A stretch of 64,000 bases of DNA from Tolypothrix brevis GSE-NOS-MK-07-07A (GCA_019358985.1 JAHHIJ010000023.1:36380-100379), one strand, 5' to 3'; positions 36,391 to 45,696 are shown, counted from the first letter of the stretch. The notes: a model not told the origin generated them from the sequence alone. Program-made: numbers and translations.

Positions 36391-37106
36391 AAGCGGTAGT
36401 TGCGATCGCGTACCCACATACTAACAGGTACAGCGTTACCCTCTGCATCTACTTTAACTTCAACTAAAATCGGTTTTTGCTGTCTTTGTCGGGTTTGCTG
36501 TGCCCGAAAAAGATTATTATTAATTTGCTGCCTTTGGTCTTCTGGGATGGAATATGATTTTATCCCGTAGTTAATAGACCCATCCTCATAAATACCCTTT
36601 AAAGCTACCTGATTTGCGGCTAAGGTTCTAGGGGGATTAGCACTAACTCGCACCGGTTTCCAAGCTCTAGGATTACGAGAATTTGGAAATTGTTGCTCTT
36701 GCAAAGTTACATAAAAGTTGGTTCCCTCAGCTAAAGAAACATATTGTCTGCTTCTATTAGAACGGCGTCTAACTAATTCTTGCCATCCTGGCAATCTTTT
36801 CAAAGTGTTGTAACGAGCGATGTTGTAATCAAGGTTTACCGAGTTTCCCTGTAGCGCATTGTTAGGATTTACTGGTACAGTTTGCAAGATTACTGTTTTG
36901 CCAGTGAAATGAGTAAACATCGCTTGAAATGGTATTGCCATAATCAATGTTGTTTGAATCACCAAAGGAACTATCAACCGCCAAAATGGTAAAGGCTTTG
37001 TTGATTTTTGTTCATTAGCTTTAATGTAATCGTCAAAAGTCACCTTTTTGGAAAATTCCATTTCCGGTGTCAAAGATTTGTTAGATTCGTTGGAATTGCT
37101 TTTCAT
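36387..37106 (-). CDS. GDYXXLXY-motif membrane-anchored protein
   Basis: 239 aa from ATG 37106. One membrane helix (RLIVPLVIQTTLIMAIPFQA, about 41-60) is followed by a soluble domain with GNSVNLDYNIARY, a variant of the GDYxxLxY motif that names the family, and ALKGIYEDGSINYGIKSYSIPE. The family is regularly encoded with DUF2157 membrane proteins, as here (the upstream gene on this strand). The function is unknown. The frame is open upstream but through repeat sequence. Confidence 0.8.
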   Translation of the reverse strand: MKSNSNESNKSLTPEMEFSKKVTFDDYIKANEQKSTKPLPFWRLIVPLVIQTTLIMAIPFQAMFTHFTGKTVILQTVPVNPNNALQGNSVNLDYNIARYNTLKRLPGWQELVRRRSNRSRQYVSLAEGTNFYVTLQEQQFPNSRNPRAWKPVRVSANPPRTLAANQVALKGIYEDGSINYGIKSYSIPEDQRQQINNNLFRAQQTRQRQQKPILVEVKVDAEGNAVPVSMWVRDRNYRF

Positions 37107-37111
37107 TTTTG

Positions 37112-37173
37112 ATAGTTGATGGTTGATAGTTGATAGTTGATGGTTGATGATTGATGGTTGATAGTTGATGGTT
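37112..37173. repeat. Heptamer tandem repeat (STRR type)
   Basis: Alternating GATAGTT and GATGGTT heptamers directly upstream of the GDYXXLXY start, in the DUF2157-GDYXXLXY gap. Confidence 0.85.
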
Positions 37174-37189
37174 GCAATGCAATACAGAA

Positions 37190-37249
37190 CCTCACCCCGT
37201 CCGTTCCGGACACCCCTCTCCTTTATAAGGAGAGGGGAAGGGGGTGAGG
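37190..37249. repeat. Long GC-rich inverted repeat in the operon gap
   Basis: Outer arms CCTCACCCC/GGGGTGAGG and inner stem CCCCTCTCC/GGAGAGGGG with loop TTTATAA. The T-run follows only on the plus strand, so it is unlikely to end the minus-strand operon. The same hairpin type is found inside the usher gene. Confidence 0.75.
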
Positions 37250-37281
37250 TTTTATTTACCTCACTCAACCGAGAACCACTA

Positions 37282-38694
37282 TCAACTAACTGTTGAACGC
37301 CGTTCAAACCAAAGTCCGGCGCTAATGATACTGACACCGCACATACCAAAGACAAAAGACTTGAAAATTAAGTCTGTGTCATATTCCCACATGCGGCTAA
37401 TAATTTGCAGTGTTAATAACAGCATTCCGCCCCAAAATGTGCGCCTATCACCGTATTCTATGCCGTGTCGCATAAGTCCAAAGGCGAATATTCCCAGAAG
37501 AATATTGAAGATAAAAACTGCTAAACCGGGAATACGAGTAACAGCTTGATGCCAAAAAGGTATCAAGGCGACAATGACAAGAAAACTCGTAATGAAGACA
37601 TTAGTGATATCCATTCCTCGACGGGTTAGACTGTTGCGATAACGCAGCATAAACAACCATTGCAATACTACTAAACCGCTGAGAATTCCTAAATCAATCA
37701 GGGGAAAAGACTGAATTTGCGAGTTGGTTGTTAGCGGATAAAATCCGGAAGATGGATATTGCCAAACCCAATAAAAGGAAAGGACATAAAATAGAGTTCC
37801 GAAAAACCATAGCGAGAGACTTTGGGCGAGGGGTTGAAATAACCTAAAATTGATTGTGGGCAATAGTAGGTCATCGTAACTCCAAAATAGTGCGGCTGGA
37901 AGTGCAAAAGCAAAAGATGCAACCCAAGGCGCTGTATTGTTAGAATAAGCTAAACGTTGCAGTGGATTGAGGTTGAATTGCAAGGAGATAGTAAAGGCGA
38001 TCGCAGAAATAGCAAATATCCAACGCGAGCGACATAAATAAGCTAAGGGTACAAACAGCAACCAAATAAATAATGGCATATGTTGCACCAACAACCGTGA
38101 CCAACTAAAGTCACTTGCAGAGTAGGATAATTCTCCTAATCCCGTCCAATATCCTATTTGTATGAGGATAATTGATAACATTCCTAAGGAAGTCAAGCTA
38201 AGTCCATATGCCATGATTAAAACACCCAACCCCCAACAAAGAAATAGTTGAGAAGTTGAACCGCTGATGTTAAACATTTGCGCCATCAACGCAATATTTG
38301 CACCTAATATCAAAGCAGCTAAAATTAGTAGACCTTCTCCTAATAGTTGCTTGCTACGTGGCTGCTTTTTTCCTTCGGCATTAAGTGTAGGTTCTCTAAA
38401 AGAGAAAAAACCTGTGATAGTGGTCGCGAAAAACAAACTGATCAAAATCACAAATTTGACATCTCGTGACCATGCTTGCCAGTTTGCAGCTACAAAGGTA
38501 ATTATGCCTAAGCTTAATAAAATGCCACCGATGGCAATCACCATGAAAATGAAGCGATCGCGTGCAGCTATTTCCAGGTTATCAAATTGATAACGTTTTC
38601 CCAGATCTTGGTAACATGAAGAACTAATTATTCCTTCATCCCGCCATTTCTGTGCTTCTTGGCGTAATTTTCGCCGAAAATTGTCTAATACCAT
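37282..38694 (-). CDS. DUF2157 multi-pass membrane protein
   Basis: 470 aa. The N-terminal DUF2157 domain (RRKLRQEAQKWRDEGIISSS...) is followed by about 12 hydrophobic helices. ATG 38694 is chosen; an in-frame TTG at 38706 is the alternative. It pairs with the GDYXXLXY gene downstream, 175 bases away with repeats between. Transport or assembly roles have been guessed for such pairs but none is shown. Confidence 0.8.
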   Translation of the reverse strand: MVLDNFRRKLRQEAQKWRDEGIISSSCYQDLGKRYQFDNLEIAARDRFIFMVIAIGGILLSLGIITFVAANWQAWSRDVKFVILISLFFATTITGFFSFREPTLNAEGKKQPRSKQLLGEGLLILAALILGANIALMAQMFNISGSTSQLFLCWGLGVLIMAYGLSLTSLGMLSIILIQIGYWTGLGELSYSASDFSWSRLLVQHMPLFIWLLFVPLAYLCRSRWIFAISAIAFTISLQFNLNPLQRLAYSNNTAPWVASFAFALPAALFWSYDDLLLPTINFRLFQPLAQSLSLWFFGTLFYVLSFYWVWQYPSSGFYPLTTNSQIQSFPLIDLGILSGLVVLQWLFMLRYRNSLTRRGMDITNVFITSFLVIVALIPFWHQAVTRIPGLAVFIFNILLGIFAFGLMRHGIEYGDRRTFWGGMLLLTLQIISRMWEYDTDLIFKSFVFGMCGVSIISAGLWFERRSTVS

Positions 38695-38706
38695 GACAAT
38701 CTCCAA

Positions 38707-39073
38707 TGCCGTTTAGTCATAGCAATACTCCATTTTAGGTTGTGACTTGACAGGGTGAGCAGAGATGGATGTAACGCAGAAGAGAATCCCCACCTACCAC
38801 CGTTCACTAATCACTATGCGGATTGCTATAAGGCGGTCATAATATTATTAGTATGATACCAATCTTGTGATTAAATTGTTCTTATGTGACAGTTTGACTG
38901 ATGGTTTTGTGAAAATTAAATGTAAACTTCAGAGCGTAAGAAGTGATAAATCGCGGTTCTATTAGTAATAATACGAACCGCCTTCGCGCTTCGCGTCTCC
39001 GTTCGCGGAGCGTCCCGAAGGGAAGGAGAAGGTGCCAAGGACGCAGAGAATGAGGGAAGAGAGGTTAGGAGTT
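38707..39073. other. Non-coding stretch, contains a GC-rich dispersed repeat
   Basis: Around 38980-39035, CGCCTTCGCGCTTCGCGTCTCC and GTTCGCGGAGCGTCCCGAAGGG form nested palindromes like those in the family C copy at 29208. The rest is AT-rich. No gene seen. Confidence 0.5.
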
Positions 39074-39177
39074 ATATCATGTCCAGTAAATTATTTACAA
39101 TTGTAAAGACGTTCCGCCGGAACGTCTCTACGACGGTTGCGTTGTTTTTATTAATGTTAATTAAACGGACATGATAT
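39074..39177. mobile_element. Family A element, complete reference copy
   Basis: 104 bp with perfect 11-bp terminal inverted repeats ATATCATGTCC/GGACATGATAT, the central palindrome GACGTTCCGCCGGAACGTC, and no ORF. It defines the ends seen in other A copies. Confidence 0.8.
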
Positions 39178-39276
39178 TATTTGGTGTTGCCGCTGTTGAA
39201 ATCGGTGACCAGCTATTAATTGACAGGGAACGCTAAGAAAAAACCCTTTCCCATGAACCCATGAGTCCCCTCTTTT

Positions 39277-42200
39277 TCATTTATCTTTATTTGGCAAGTT
39301 ACTTTGATTTACATCAGGAATTACTGCGCGAAATTCTTGATTTTCTAATTGCTGAACATTAAGCTCTTGAAAACCTTGAGAAGACTTATCTAAATTCAAT
39401 GTCATACCACCCACAGCTTTATCGTTAATCAATAAATCATAAGTTCCTTGTTGCAGTCTTTCTAAATAATAAACTCCAGCGGTGTTGGTTACAGAAAATA
39501 ACCGCACTTTAGAATATGAAGAAACAGCTTCCACCCTCGCACCATTAATTGGTTTACCTTGTGCATCGGTAATAACTCCCGAAAAGGTGTAAGCACGAGT
39601 TAATGGTAACATTACTGGTGTGTAAGAACCGGCGATAACATCGACTGCGTAAGCGTCAGTTTTAGCTTGCCAATCTTCGGGGAAACCTGCCGGATCTAAA
39701 TCTAAACGATAAGTACCTGGATTTAAGCGTACCAAAATGCGATCGCTTTGAATATCCGGTTGCAATGATTTGACAACCCTATTGTTAAGCAGTAACAATG
39801 TATCTGCATTTTCTGTATATAATCCTTCCCCAGCATCGCGTTTGCCGTTATTATTGTGATCAAAGAACGGCTGAATCAATAAACCACCTTGGGTACGGAA
39901 ATAATCAGAACGTCTATCCCCCGGTGTAATTCCGCTTTGCAAACCGGCGCTAGAAACTAAGTCTATATTAAAGCTGGCTTGTTCGGAAGTCACCGATACG
40001 CCTTGATAACGCGCCCGCAACAAAATACCTGGTAAAATTGTAGTTGATAATGAAGCGATCGCACCGCTACCCTGAGAACCAATCCCATAACCTAACTGCG
40101 CTTCCCAACGATAATTTCCATCGTTAGCGCGTTGTCTGGAACGATATCGCCAACCTAAACTAAGTAAATTATTACTCAAATTTTGACTGCGGGTTTCATA
40201 ACTTACTAACAGCGAGTTTCCTAAATTCAAAAAGCTGCTGCTTCGAGAAAAATTATAACTGAATTCTGATAAAGTGCCGATTTCGTTACCGCGTTGATTT
40301 AATTCTAATCTGCCCAGACGTTGCAGCCAAGTCCAACGCAAGCGGTTTTCGGTATCTAAGCTAATACGAGCGAAGGTAAAAGCGTTTTTGCCACTAAAGT
40401 TTAATTGTACACCACCGCCTGTAGCGTCGCGGCTATCGGTAGTAGCAAATAAACTTAAACCAGGAAAAAGGCGCCAATCTATGTTAAAACGATTAGAAAA
40501 GCGATCGCTTGTAAATGATGCACTCAAACTACGAGTCGGATTAAACCGGATGTCTGCGTTCACATCCCATTTACTACCGCTGAGTGCAGAAACTGCAACT
40601 TCTAAAGGCAAATTTGACGGACGATAGAATAATTCTGCTAAACCTCTGGCGGAATCGTCGTATACTCCACCTACACCGACTGTGAGATTTTCTGATAAAC
40701 CCCATCTTTGAGCGACTCCACCACGAAAATCAGAAAAGTTGCCCAACAGACTGTTATTTAATTCGCGTCGCAAACCACCAGAAAAAACCAACGCCGAAGA
40801 ACCTGCGGGTAATTGTCCTGGTACAATTGAGTAAGTAGCTTCGCGGATTTCTGGTTGAGCGGTGAGTCGTCCTTCTGGGTAAAGCAAGACGCGGTAACTA
40901 CTGCCAGAGTATTGATTTTCACTTCTGACGTTTTCAAAGCGGTAAATTCCCGAAGAGTCAACTAAGACTTCGCCAATTATGCGATCGCCAAATGCTTCTG
41001 CTAACCTGACTAAAGTACCCGGTTGAGCCTTACCTGTAATTGTCCTGCCAATTTGCGAAGCTTGCAACCGCAAACGAGGATCGACAAAACCACCACCAAA
41101 CAGTTGCGGTGGAGTAAATCCTTGTCGTTGAATATATGTAAAACCCCAATAATCGCTTGCACCTTGACTGCGCCAAAAAGTCGGCTGAGAACCTAATATA
41201 TAGTCAGATTGATTATTTGGTCGATAAAATTGTGCTTCTGCTAATCTCCAACTTGATGCGTCTTGGAAATTTGGCTGATCTGTACGCACAAACCAACTAC
41301 CGCCAAACACACTACCAACTGCGAGAAAATCACCTCTGTAACTCGCTCCTGTGCCTTCCGAACCGCTGGCATTAACTTTTTGTTCAATTGCGCCAAAACT
41401 GAAATTACCCGGTGCAATTCGTGGTATACCTTCTAATATAATCGGCGGTTCCCCTTGCCCAATTCTCGAACTAGATTGATTCAGCCAAGGTACATCAAGC
41501 TCAATCGCATAATCGTTGATGTTGAATTTCGCTTTGATGCCAAACAGAGTATCTAAATCTTGAATGGAAAATACTAAGCCTAACTCAGGATCGTTGCGAA
41601 TTTTTTTTGGGTTGATACGAGTTACTATACCAGGCGATCGCACTTCTAATTGACCATCTGGTAAATTCTTTAAGTCTAATTTCAACGCTTGAATTACATC
41701 ATCAAACGGTAATAGCCAATTTTCAAAGTTAATAGCTTGCGTTCCGTCTTCTTGTCCCCGGATAATCACGCTGGGGTTCACATTGCGTTTGCCCACACTT
41801 AAACCAACCGGAAATGTACTGAATTGCTTTGTCTTTTTTTCCAATTCAGATTTAACTTCCGGCGTCAGTGTTTCCGGCTTTGGTTGCGTGTTTTCTGCTA
41901 AATCAGCAGCAACTTTATCTGGAAAACCTAACTCCCCAACACCCTTCCCTTGTAGGGAAGGGGGAGAATCAAAGCCTCTCTCCTCGTAGGAGAGAGGTTT
42001 TCTAGATTTAACCAGCCTCTCCCGCAGATCCGCCCGACTAGCTTCACTAATTGGCAAACTTTTTAACCTTTCTGCCAAGGAAAGTGAATCGTAGTTCGTC
42101 TGATCTGAAGTTGCATTCGTAGATTTTGCATCAACACTCCCCTCTCCTTTATCAAGAGAGGGGTTAGGGGAACCAGTGCGTTGCGGAGGTTTCCGAGGCA

Positions 42201-42381
42201 GCGCGTTGCGCGGGTTAAGAGCGTTGTAGCGACTGCCGTTCCGTTGTAGCACCTGGGGTGGTGAGGTATGATCTATAACAGTTTCTTCCAATAAGTCAGG
42301 GATAGGGTTCTTAGCCTTAGCTGGAGTAGCGAAAAAAAGGCAAACCGCAAAAGCAGAAAGGTAAAACAGGGGATTTTTCAC
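39277..42381 (-). CDS. Outer-membrane usher-like protein with C-terminal carboxypeptidase-regulatory-like domain
   Basis: 1034 aa. A signal peptide (LFYLSAFAVCLFFATPAKAK) leads to a low-complexity linker (about 40-175). A periplasmic usher-type domain follows (DDVIQALKLDLKNLPDGQLEV, VTRINPKKIRNDPELGLVFSIQDL), then a long beta-barrel (LRRELNNSLLGNFSDFRGGVAQRWGLSEN) and C-terminal Ig-like/CarboxypepD_reg repeats (FSGVITDAQGKPINGARVEA). With the chaperone gene 8 bases upstream it forms a chaperone-usher secretion pair, but no pilin gene is present. Three hairpin repeats are read in frame in the linker. Confidence 0.78.
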   Translation of the reverse strand: MKNPLFYLSAFAVCLFFATPAKAKNPIPDLLEETVIDHTSPPQVLQRNGSRYNALNPRNALPRKPPQRTGSPNPSLDKGEGSVDAKSTNATSDQTNYDSLSLAERLKSLPISEASRADLRERLVKSRKPLSYEERGFDSPPSLQGKGVGELGFPDKVAADLAENTQPKPETLTPEVKSELEKKTKQFSTFPVGLSVGKRNVNPSVIIRGQEDGTQAINFENWLLPFDDVIQALKLDLKNLPDGQLEVRSPGIVTRINPKKIRNDPELGLVFSIQDLDTLFGIKAKFNINDYAIELDVPWLNQSSSRIGQGEPPIILEGIPRIAPGNFSFGAIEQKVNASGSEGTGASYRGDFLAVGSVFGGSWFVRTDQPNFQDASSWRLAEAQFYRPNNQSDYILGSQPTFWRSQGASDYWGFTYIQRQGFTPPQLFGGGFVDPRLRLQASQIGRTITGKAQPGTLVRLAEAFGDRIIGEVLVDSSGIYRFENVRSENQYSGSSYRVLLYPEGRLTAQPEIREATYSIVPGQLPAGSSALVFSGGLRRELNNSLLGNFSDFRGGVAQRWGLSENLTVGVGGVYDDSARGLAELFYRPSNLPLEVAVSALSGSKWDVNADIRFNPTRSLSASFTSDRFSNRFNIDWRLFPGLSLFATTDSRDATGGGVQLNFSGKNAFTFARISLDTENRLRWTWLQRLGRLELNQRGNEIGTLSEFSYNFSRSSSFLNLGNSLLVSYETRSQNLSNNLLSLGWRYRSRQRANDGNYRWEAQLGYGIGSQGSGAIASLSTTILPGILLRARYQGVSVTSEQASFNIDLVSSAGLQSGITPGDRRSDYFRTQGGLLIQPFFDHNNNGKRDAGEGLYTENADTLLLLNNRVVKSLQPDIQSDRILVRLNPGTYRLDLDPAGFPEDWQAKTDAYAVDVIAGSYTPVMLPLTRAYTFSGVITDAQGKPINGARVEAVSSYSKVRLFSVTNTAGVYYLERLQQGTYDLLINDKAVGGMTLNLDKSSQGFQELNVQQLENQEFRAVIPDVNQSNLPNKDK
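41942..42163. repeat. Three hairpin repeats inside usher coding sequence
   Basis: CCCTTCCCT/AGGGAAGGG (41942-41962), CCTCTCTCCT/AGGAGAGAGG (41975-41997) and CCCCTCTC/GAGAGGGG (42139-42163). They encode residues about 71-81 and 129-150, in the poorly conserved linker. Confidence 0.85.
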
Positions 42382-42389
42382 GGTGAATT

Positions 42390-43265
42390 TTACCTTCTCT
42401 TTCTGGTTGGTGATGGGGTAGAATTGCCTCCAGGGACAGTTAAATCCAGCTTGAATGGTAGTTTACTTTTGTCGTTATCTTCACCCCAAAGCAACTCACC
42501 ACTTAGTTGATATGTGCCAGGAGAAAGAGCTAATTCATCTTTCTTAGATTGATTTAAAATTAAATTGCGATCGCCATCAGGCACAATACCAGTATCTGGT
42601 GATTCTCCAGATTTAACAACCGTTCCACCTTGCTTGAGAGTCCATTTAATAGATGTGTAAGCAGACGCTTTACCACTGTTGCGAACTAATAGTTGTATCT
42701 TCTTTGCTTCGGCATTCCATCTGACGCTATCCACCATCAAATTAGGACGCACATCACCTTTACGGACAAAAAACGCGCTACCAACACGAGTGATAATGTT
42801 GGTTGTAATTCCATTCCCATTCTTGACAGTATTCGGCTTTAAAGGTTCAGTAAAAATCATTGTCCGATATTCACCAGCCGGCAAACTGGGAGCCAAACGA
42901 GCATTGAGACGAACTCTTCTAGTTGTTCCTGGTGGGACAACAAGTTCACGCGGCGAAAATTGCAAATATGGTCTTAAATCGGAAGGGCTAGAAGGTAAAC
43001 TTTCAAATCCCTTATCTCGATTGTATGTAAAGGATTCAGCGTAGACGCGAGCGCGAAAGGTTTCGTTACTAGTATTTGTGATATTAATAACGCCTTGAGC
43101 TTGACCACGATTAGTTTTAACTTCAATTTTTAATGGTGATAGACTGACTTGTGCTTCACTTGCTCCTGCCCAAAGTAAAGCCGCAGATAATGCCCAGGAA
43201 CTTAAATGCAAAGCAGTACGAATAGGTACGGAAATAACTCCCACGTTTTGATTTGAAAATAACAT
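42390..43265 (-). CDS. PapD-like periplasmic pilus-assembly chaperone
   Basis: 291 aa. Signal peptide (LHLSSWALSAALLWAGASEAQ), then an Ig-like PapD N-domain with VSLSPLKIEVKTNRGQAQGVINITNTS, YLQFSPRELVVPPGTTRRVRLNAR and LPAGEYRTMIF, and a C-domain ending in a basic KRR tail. It would donate a strand to exported subunits and deliver them to the usher directly downstream. The pair is operonic. No subunit gene follows or precedes in the window. Confidence 0.85.
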   Translation of the reverse strand: MLFSNQNVGVISVPIRTALHLSSWALSAALLWAGASEAQVSLSPLKIEVKTNRGQAQGVINITNTSNETFRARVYAESFTYNRDKGFESLPSSPSDLRPYLQFSPRELVVPPGTTRRVRLNARLAPSLPAGEYRTMIFTEPLKPNTVKNGNGITTNIITRVGSAFFVRKGDVRPNLMVDSVRWNAEAKKIQLLVRNSGKASAYTSIKWTLKQGGTVVKSGESPDTGIVPDGDRNLILNQSKKDELALSPGTYQLSGELLWGEDNDKSKLPFKLDLTVPGGNSTPSPTRKRR

Positions 43266-43865
43266 TTTAATTTAATTCTCCGAACAGTTAAAGCTTATAA
43301 AAGCCTGCTTACTTTATGCCACGTAAATTTCGATGACTTTGGTAGATACACAATTATAAAAAATGACAATTCATAATGGAGTAGTGATAAACTAATAGTT
43401 AATATTCCTAACTTTTAATTTTATAATTTATCAATTAAACATCTCCATAAAACAATGTAGAGACGCGAAATTTCGCGTCTCTCTACATGGGTTGTGGACA
43501 ACGCATAATTCATTTTCACTCCTATGTCAATTACTCGTTAACAGTGATTCTGTTTTAGCAGTATTTTTAGCTAGTGATAACCGTAGAATCTACAGTATTT
43601 ATCAACAGATGATATTAAGCCTAGTTAAATACTCGCTATTTCCACCGAACCCTACCCCGCATTGGGAGCATCCCGGCATGAATGCGATGTGATATGACTT
43701 TGTAGGTATCGCCATGTTCAGGCAATTTATGAGAAACTAGAAGATATTAGAAAAAATAACTTATGTTAGGATAATATAACTACCAATACTAAAACAAATT
43801 AATATCTACTCATGTTATTAAATTATGTACTATGAGAACCTAGAAGATATTAGAAAATAAAATTT
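43266..43865. other. Non-coding region with family B copy and duplicated leader
   Basis: A family B unit (43437-43528) carries the core AGAGACGCGAAATTTCGCG. Then about 43 bp starting TATGAGAAACTAGAAGATAT (43727) recur with few changes at about 43831, where they run into the DUF433 start codon. No gene seen. Confidence 0.6.
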
Positions 43866-44096
43866 ATGTTAGGTCTAGAAAGAATTACATTTAATCCTCG
43901 CATTATGGCGGGACAAGCGTGCATTCGCGGAATGCGGATTCCAGTTTCATTGGTGGTTAATTTGGTAGCTAATGGCAAACCTGTAGAAGAGATTTTAGAA
44001 GAATATCCTGATTTAGAACCAGAGGATATTCGTCAATCTTTACTTTACGCAGCTTGGTTAACTCAAGAACGGGTTTATCCGTTCAAAACGGCTTAA
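43866..44096 (+). CDS. DUF433 antitoxin (VapB45-like)
   Basis: 76 aa. ITFNPRIMAGQACIRGMRIPVSLVVNLVANG and EEILEEYPDLEPEDIRQSLLYAAW are the standard DUF433 helix-turn-helix antitoxin. It partners the DUF5615 PIN-like protein 9 bases downstream. It would repress its own promoter, and the leader duplicated at 43727 may matter for that. Confidence 0.9.
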   Translation: MLGLERITFNPRIMAGQACIRGMRIPVSLVVNLVANGKPVEEILEEYPDLEPEDIRQSLLYAAWLTQERVYPFKTA

Positions 44097-44105
44097 TTAA
44101 GTAAA

Positions 44106-44468
44106 ATGAAATTTTTAGCTGATATGGGAATTTCTCTACGCACTGTGTCTTGGTTGCGTAGTGCTGGTTATGATGTGGTACATTTGCGCGATGAAGGGTT
44201 GCAAAGACTACCAGATGATCAGATTTTAATGAAAGCTCGTACAGAAGGGAGGATTTTATTAACTGTAGACTTGGATTTTGCCCAACTTTTAGCTACTAGT
44301 GGAGATAATTTACCCAGTGTAATTTTGTTTAGATTAGGAAATGAAAATTACAACGCAATTAATGAGCGTTTGACGGAAGTTTTAAGGGAATGTGAGGCAG
44401 ATTTAGAAGTAGGGGCAATTATTTCTGTCAGTAATGAAACTTTCCGGGTAAGGCGATTACCGATATAA
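44106..44468 (+). CDS. DUF5615 PIN-like toxin (VapC45-like)
   Basis: 120 aa. MKFLADMGISLRTVSWLRSAGYDVVHLRDEGL, then LLTVDLDFAQLLA with the acidic residues of a PIN-type RNase site (D6, D59, D61 region). Toxin partner of the DUF433 protein and encoded in the same operon. RNase activity is inferred from the family. Confidence 0.9.
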   Translation: MKFLADMGISLRTVSWLRSAGYDVVHLRDEGLQRLPDDQILMKARTEGRILLTVDLDFAQLLATSGDNLPSVILFRLGNENYNAINERLTEVLRECEADLEVGAIISVSNETFRVRRLPI

Positions 44469-44502
44469 GTTAAGTTGATTGTTAGTGTAGCTTAACGTAG
44501 CG

Positions 44503-44555
44503 ATAACCTACGGAGTCACTTGGCGATCGCACTGTGGAGATTTTGGAGGCGATCG
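44503..44555. repeat. HIP1-bearing dispersed repeat
   Basis: CTACGGAGTCACTTGGCGAT, CGCACTGTGGAGATTTTGGA, GGCGATCGC. A second copy lies at about 45771-45820 and a partial one at about 46762. GCGATCGC octamers sit at both ends. Confidence 0.6.
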
Positions 44556-44709
44556 CATATCCGATAAAGTCAGGTTAGCGCACTATCCAGCACATAAATA
44601 AAATTTATGGTTTGTATCAAGTATCTATGAAGATGAACTTAATCTTCTATATTCAATGTTAAAACCGAATTAATTGAAATTAATACAGAACTAAAAAGAC
44701 AGGTAAATA

Positions 44710-45696
44710 ATGGATTTTATTCAACAAGCGAAAAATTTAGGAGAAACAGTTAAGGAAAAGGTTCAAGAAACCACGGGGCAAATCAGAACTGCTATTGATG
44801 AAACTAATCAAGTAACTGCTGAATTTATAGTTTCAAGCAATGCTGCAATTGAAAGTAGCATTAAAGTCAGCCAAGAAGCGACTGAGTTGATAAACAAAAC
44901 TGTACTTGGAATCAGCACGGTAGGAATTGCGATCGCAAACGACTTAAAAAATTTACCCACAACCGCAATAGAACTGGCACAAGAAATGCCAAAGATTGCA
45001 ACGAGGTTGCGTTACCGAGCAGGTGTTCGACTAGGTGATGTACCACGTACTGACTCTGATGTAATGAAGCTATTTGCAAAAATTCCGCTCACCTCAAAAC
45101 TTGGTCGAGATCCACAAACTACAATCCGGCAATTTTTAGCAGATAAGCATGGGAGCCATATTATCCCACGGGCTGGTGGCGGTGTTAATGGGGCAGATAA
45201 TATTGTATGGGAAATTGGAGTCGATAATATTCGGCGTGGCGCAAATACAATGACAGGTGGCGAACTAATTTATATTCGTATTTATAATGCTGTAGATTCA
45301 ATTTTGGCTAACTCTGCGACAATTGCCCGTATGGGATTGACAACAACTGGGGTTGCGATATTGACCCAAGTCACCATTACTGCCCTTTCATATTCTCTCG
45401 ATCTCTATCGAGGAGACATTACTATCGAAGAGTACAAAAAATTGATTGTTGATACTGCAACTCAGGCTGGAATTACAACACCGATTGTCTTTTTAGTTTT
45501 AATTGCAGTAATGGCGTTATTTCCGGAATTTATGGTAGTTTTATCCGCTCCGATTGTGGTTGCAGGATTTAATGCACTATTTGGTATTAGCATCGCTGCA
45601 CCAATTATTCAGTCAATTCTACGGCATGTTAAAGCTGGTGGTTTTGGCTCTGATGTCGCTGAAAGTTATAGCGAAATACAGCAGATTGCGCTCTAA
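44710..45696 (+). CDS. Membrane protein of unknown family with HNH-like motif
   Basis: 328 aa. An amphipathic, apolipoprotein-like N-terminal helix (about 1-95, KEKVQETTGQIRTAIDETNQ) leads to a central conserved-looking block SHIIPRAGGGVNGADNIVWE with DNIRRG (about 152-178). The C-terminal half has about four hydrophobic helices (to about 315). The central block resembles the HxxP...GG...N part of HNH nucleases, but no zinc cysteines or second catalytic histidine cluster is visible. I do not recognise the family. Alone between repeat-rich gaps. Confidence 0.6.
   Translation: MDFIQQAKNLGETVKEKVQETTGQIRTAIDETNQVTAEFIVSSNAAIESSIKVSQEATELINKTVLGISTVGIAIANDLKNLPTTAIELAQEMPKIATRLRYRAGVRLGDVPRTDSDVMKLFAKIPLTSKLGRDPQTTIRQFLADKHGSHIIPRAGGGVNGADNIVWEIGVDNIRRGANTMTGGELIYIRIYNAVDSILANSATIARMGLTTTGVAILTQVTITALSYSLDLYRGDITIEEYKKLIVDTATQAGITTPIVFLVLIAVMALFPEFMVVLSAPIVVAGFNALFGISIAAPIIQSILRHVKAGGFGSDVAESYSEIQQIAL

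Noticed and set aside
37190..37249. Terminator of the DUF2157-GDYXXLXY operon
   Set aside because: The T-run lies on the plus-strand side only. Same repeat type as in the usher coding sequence, so it is treated as a dispersed repeat.
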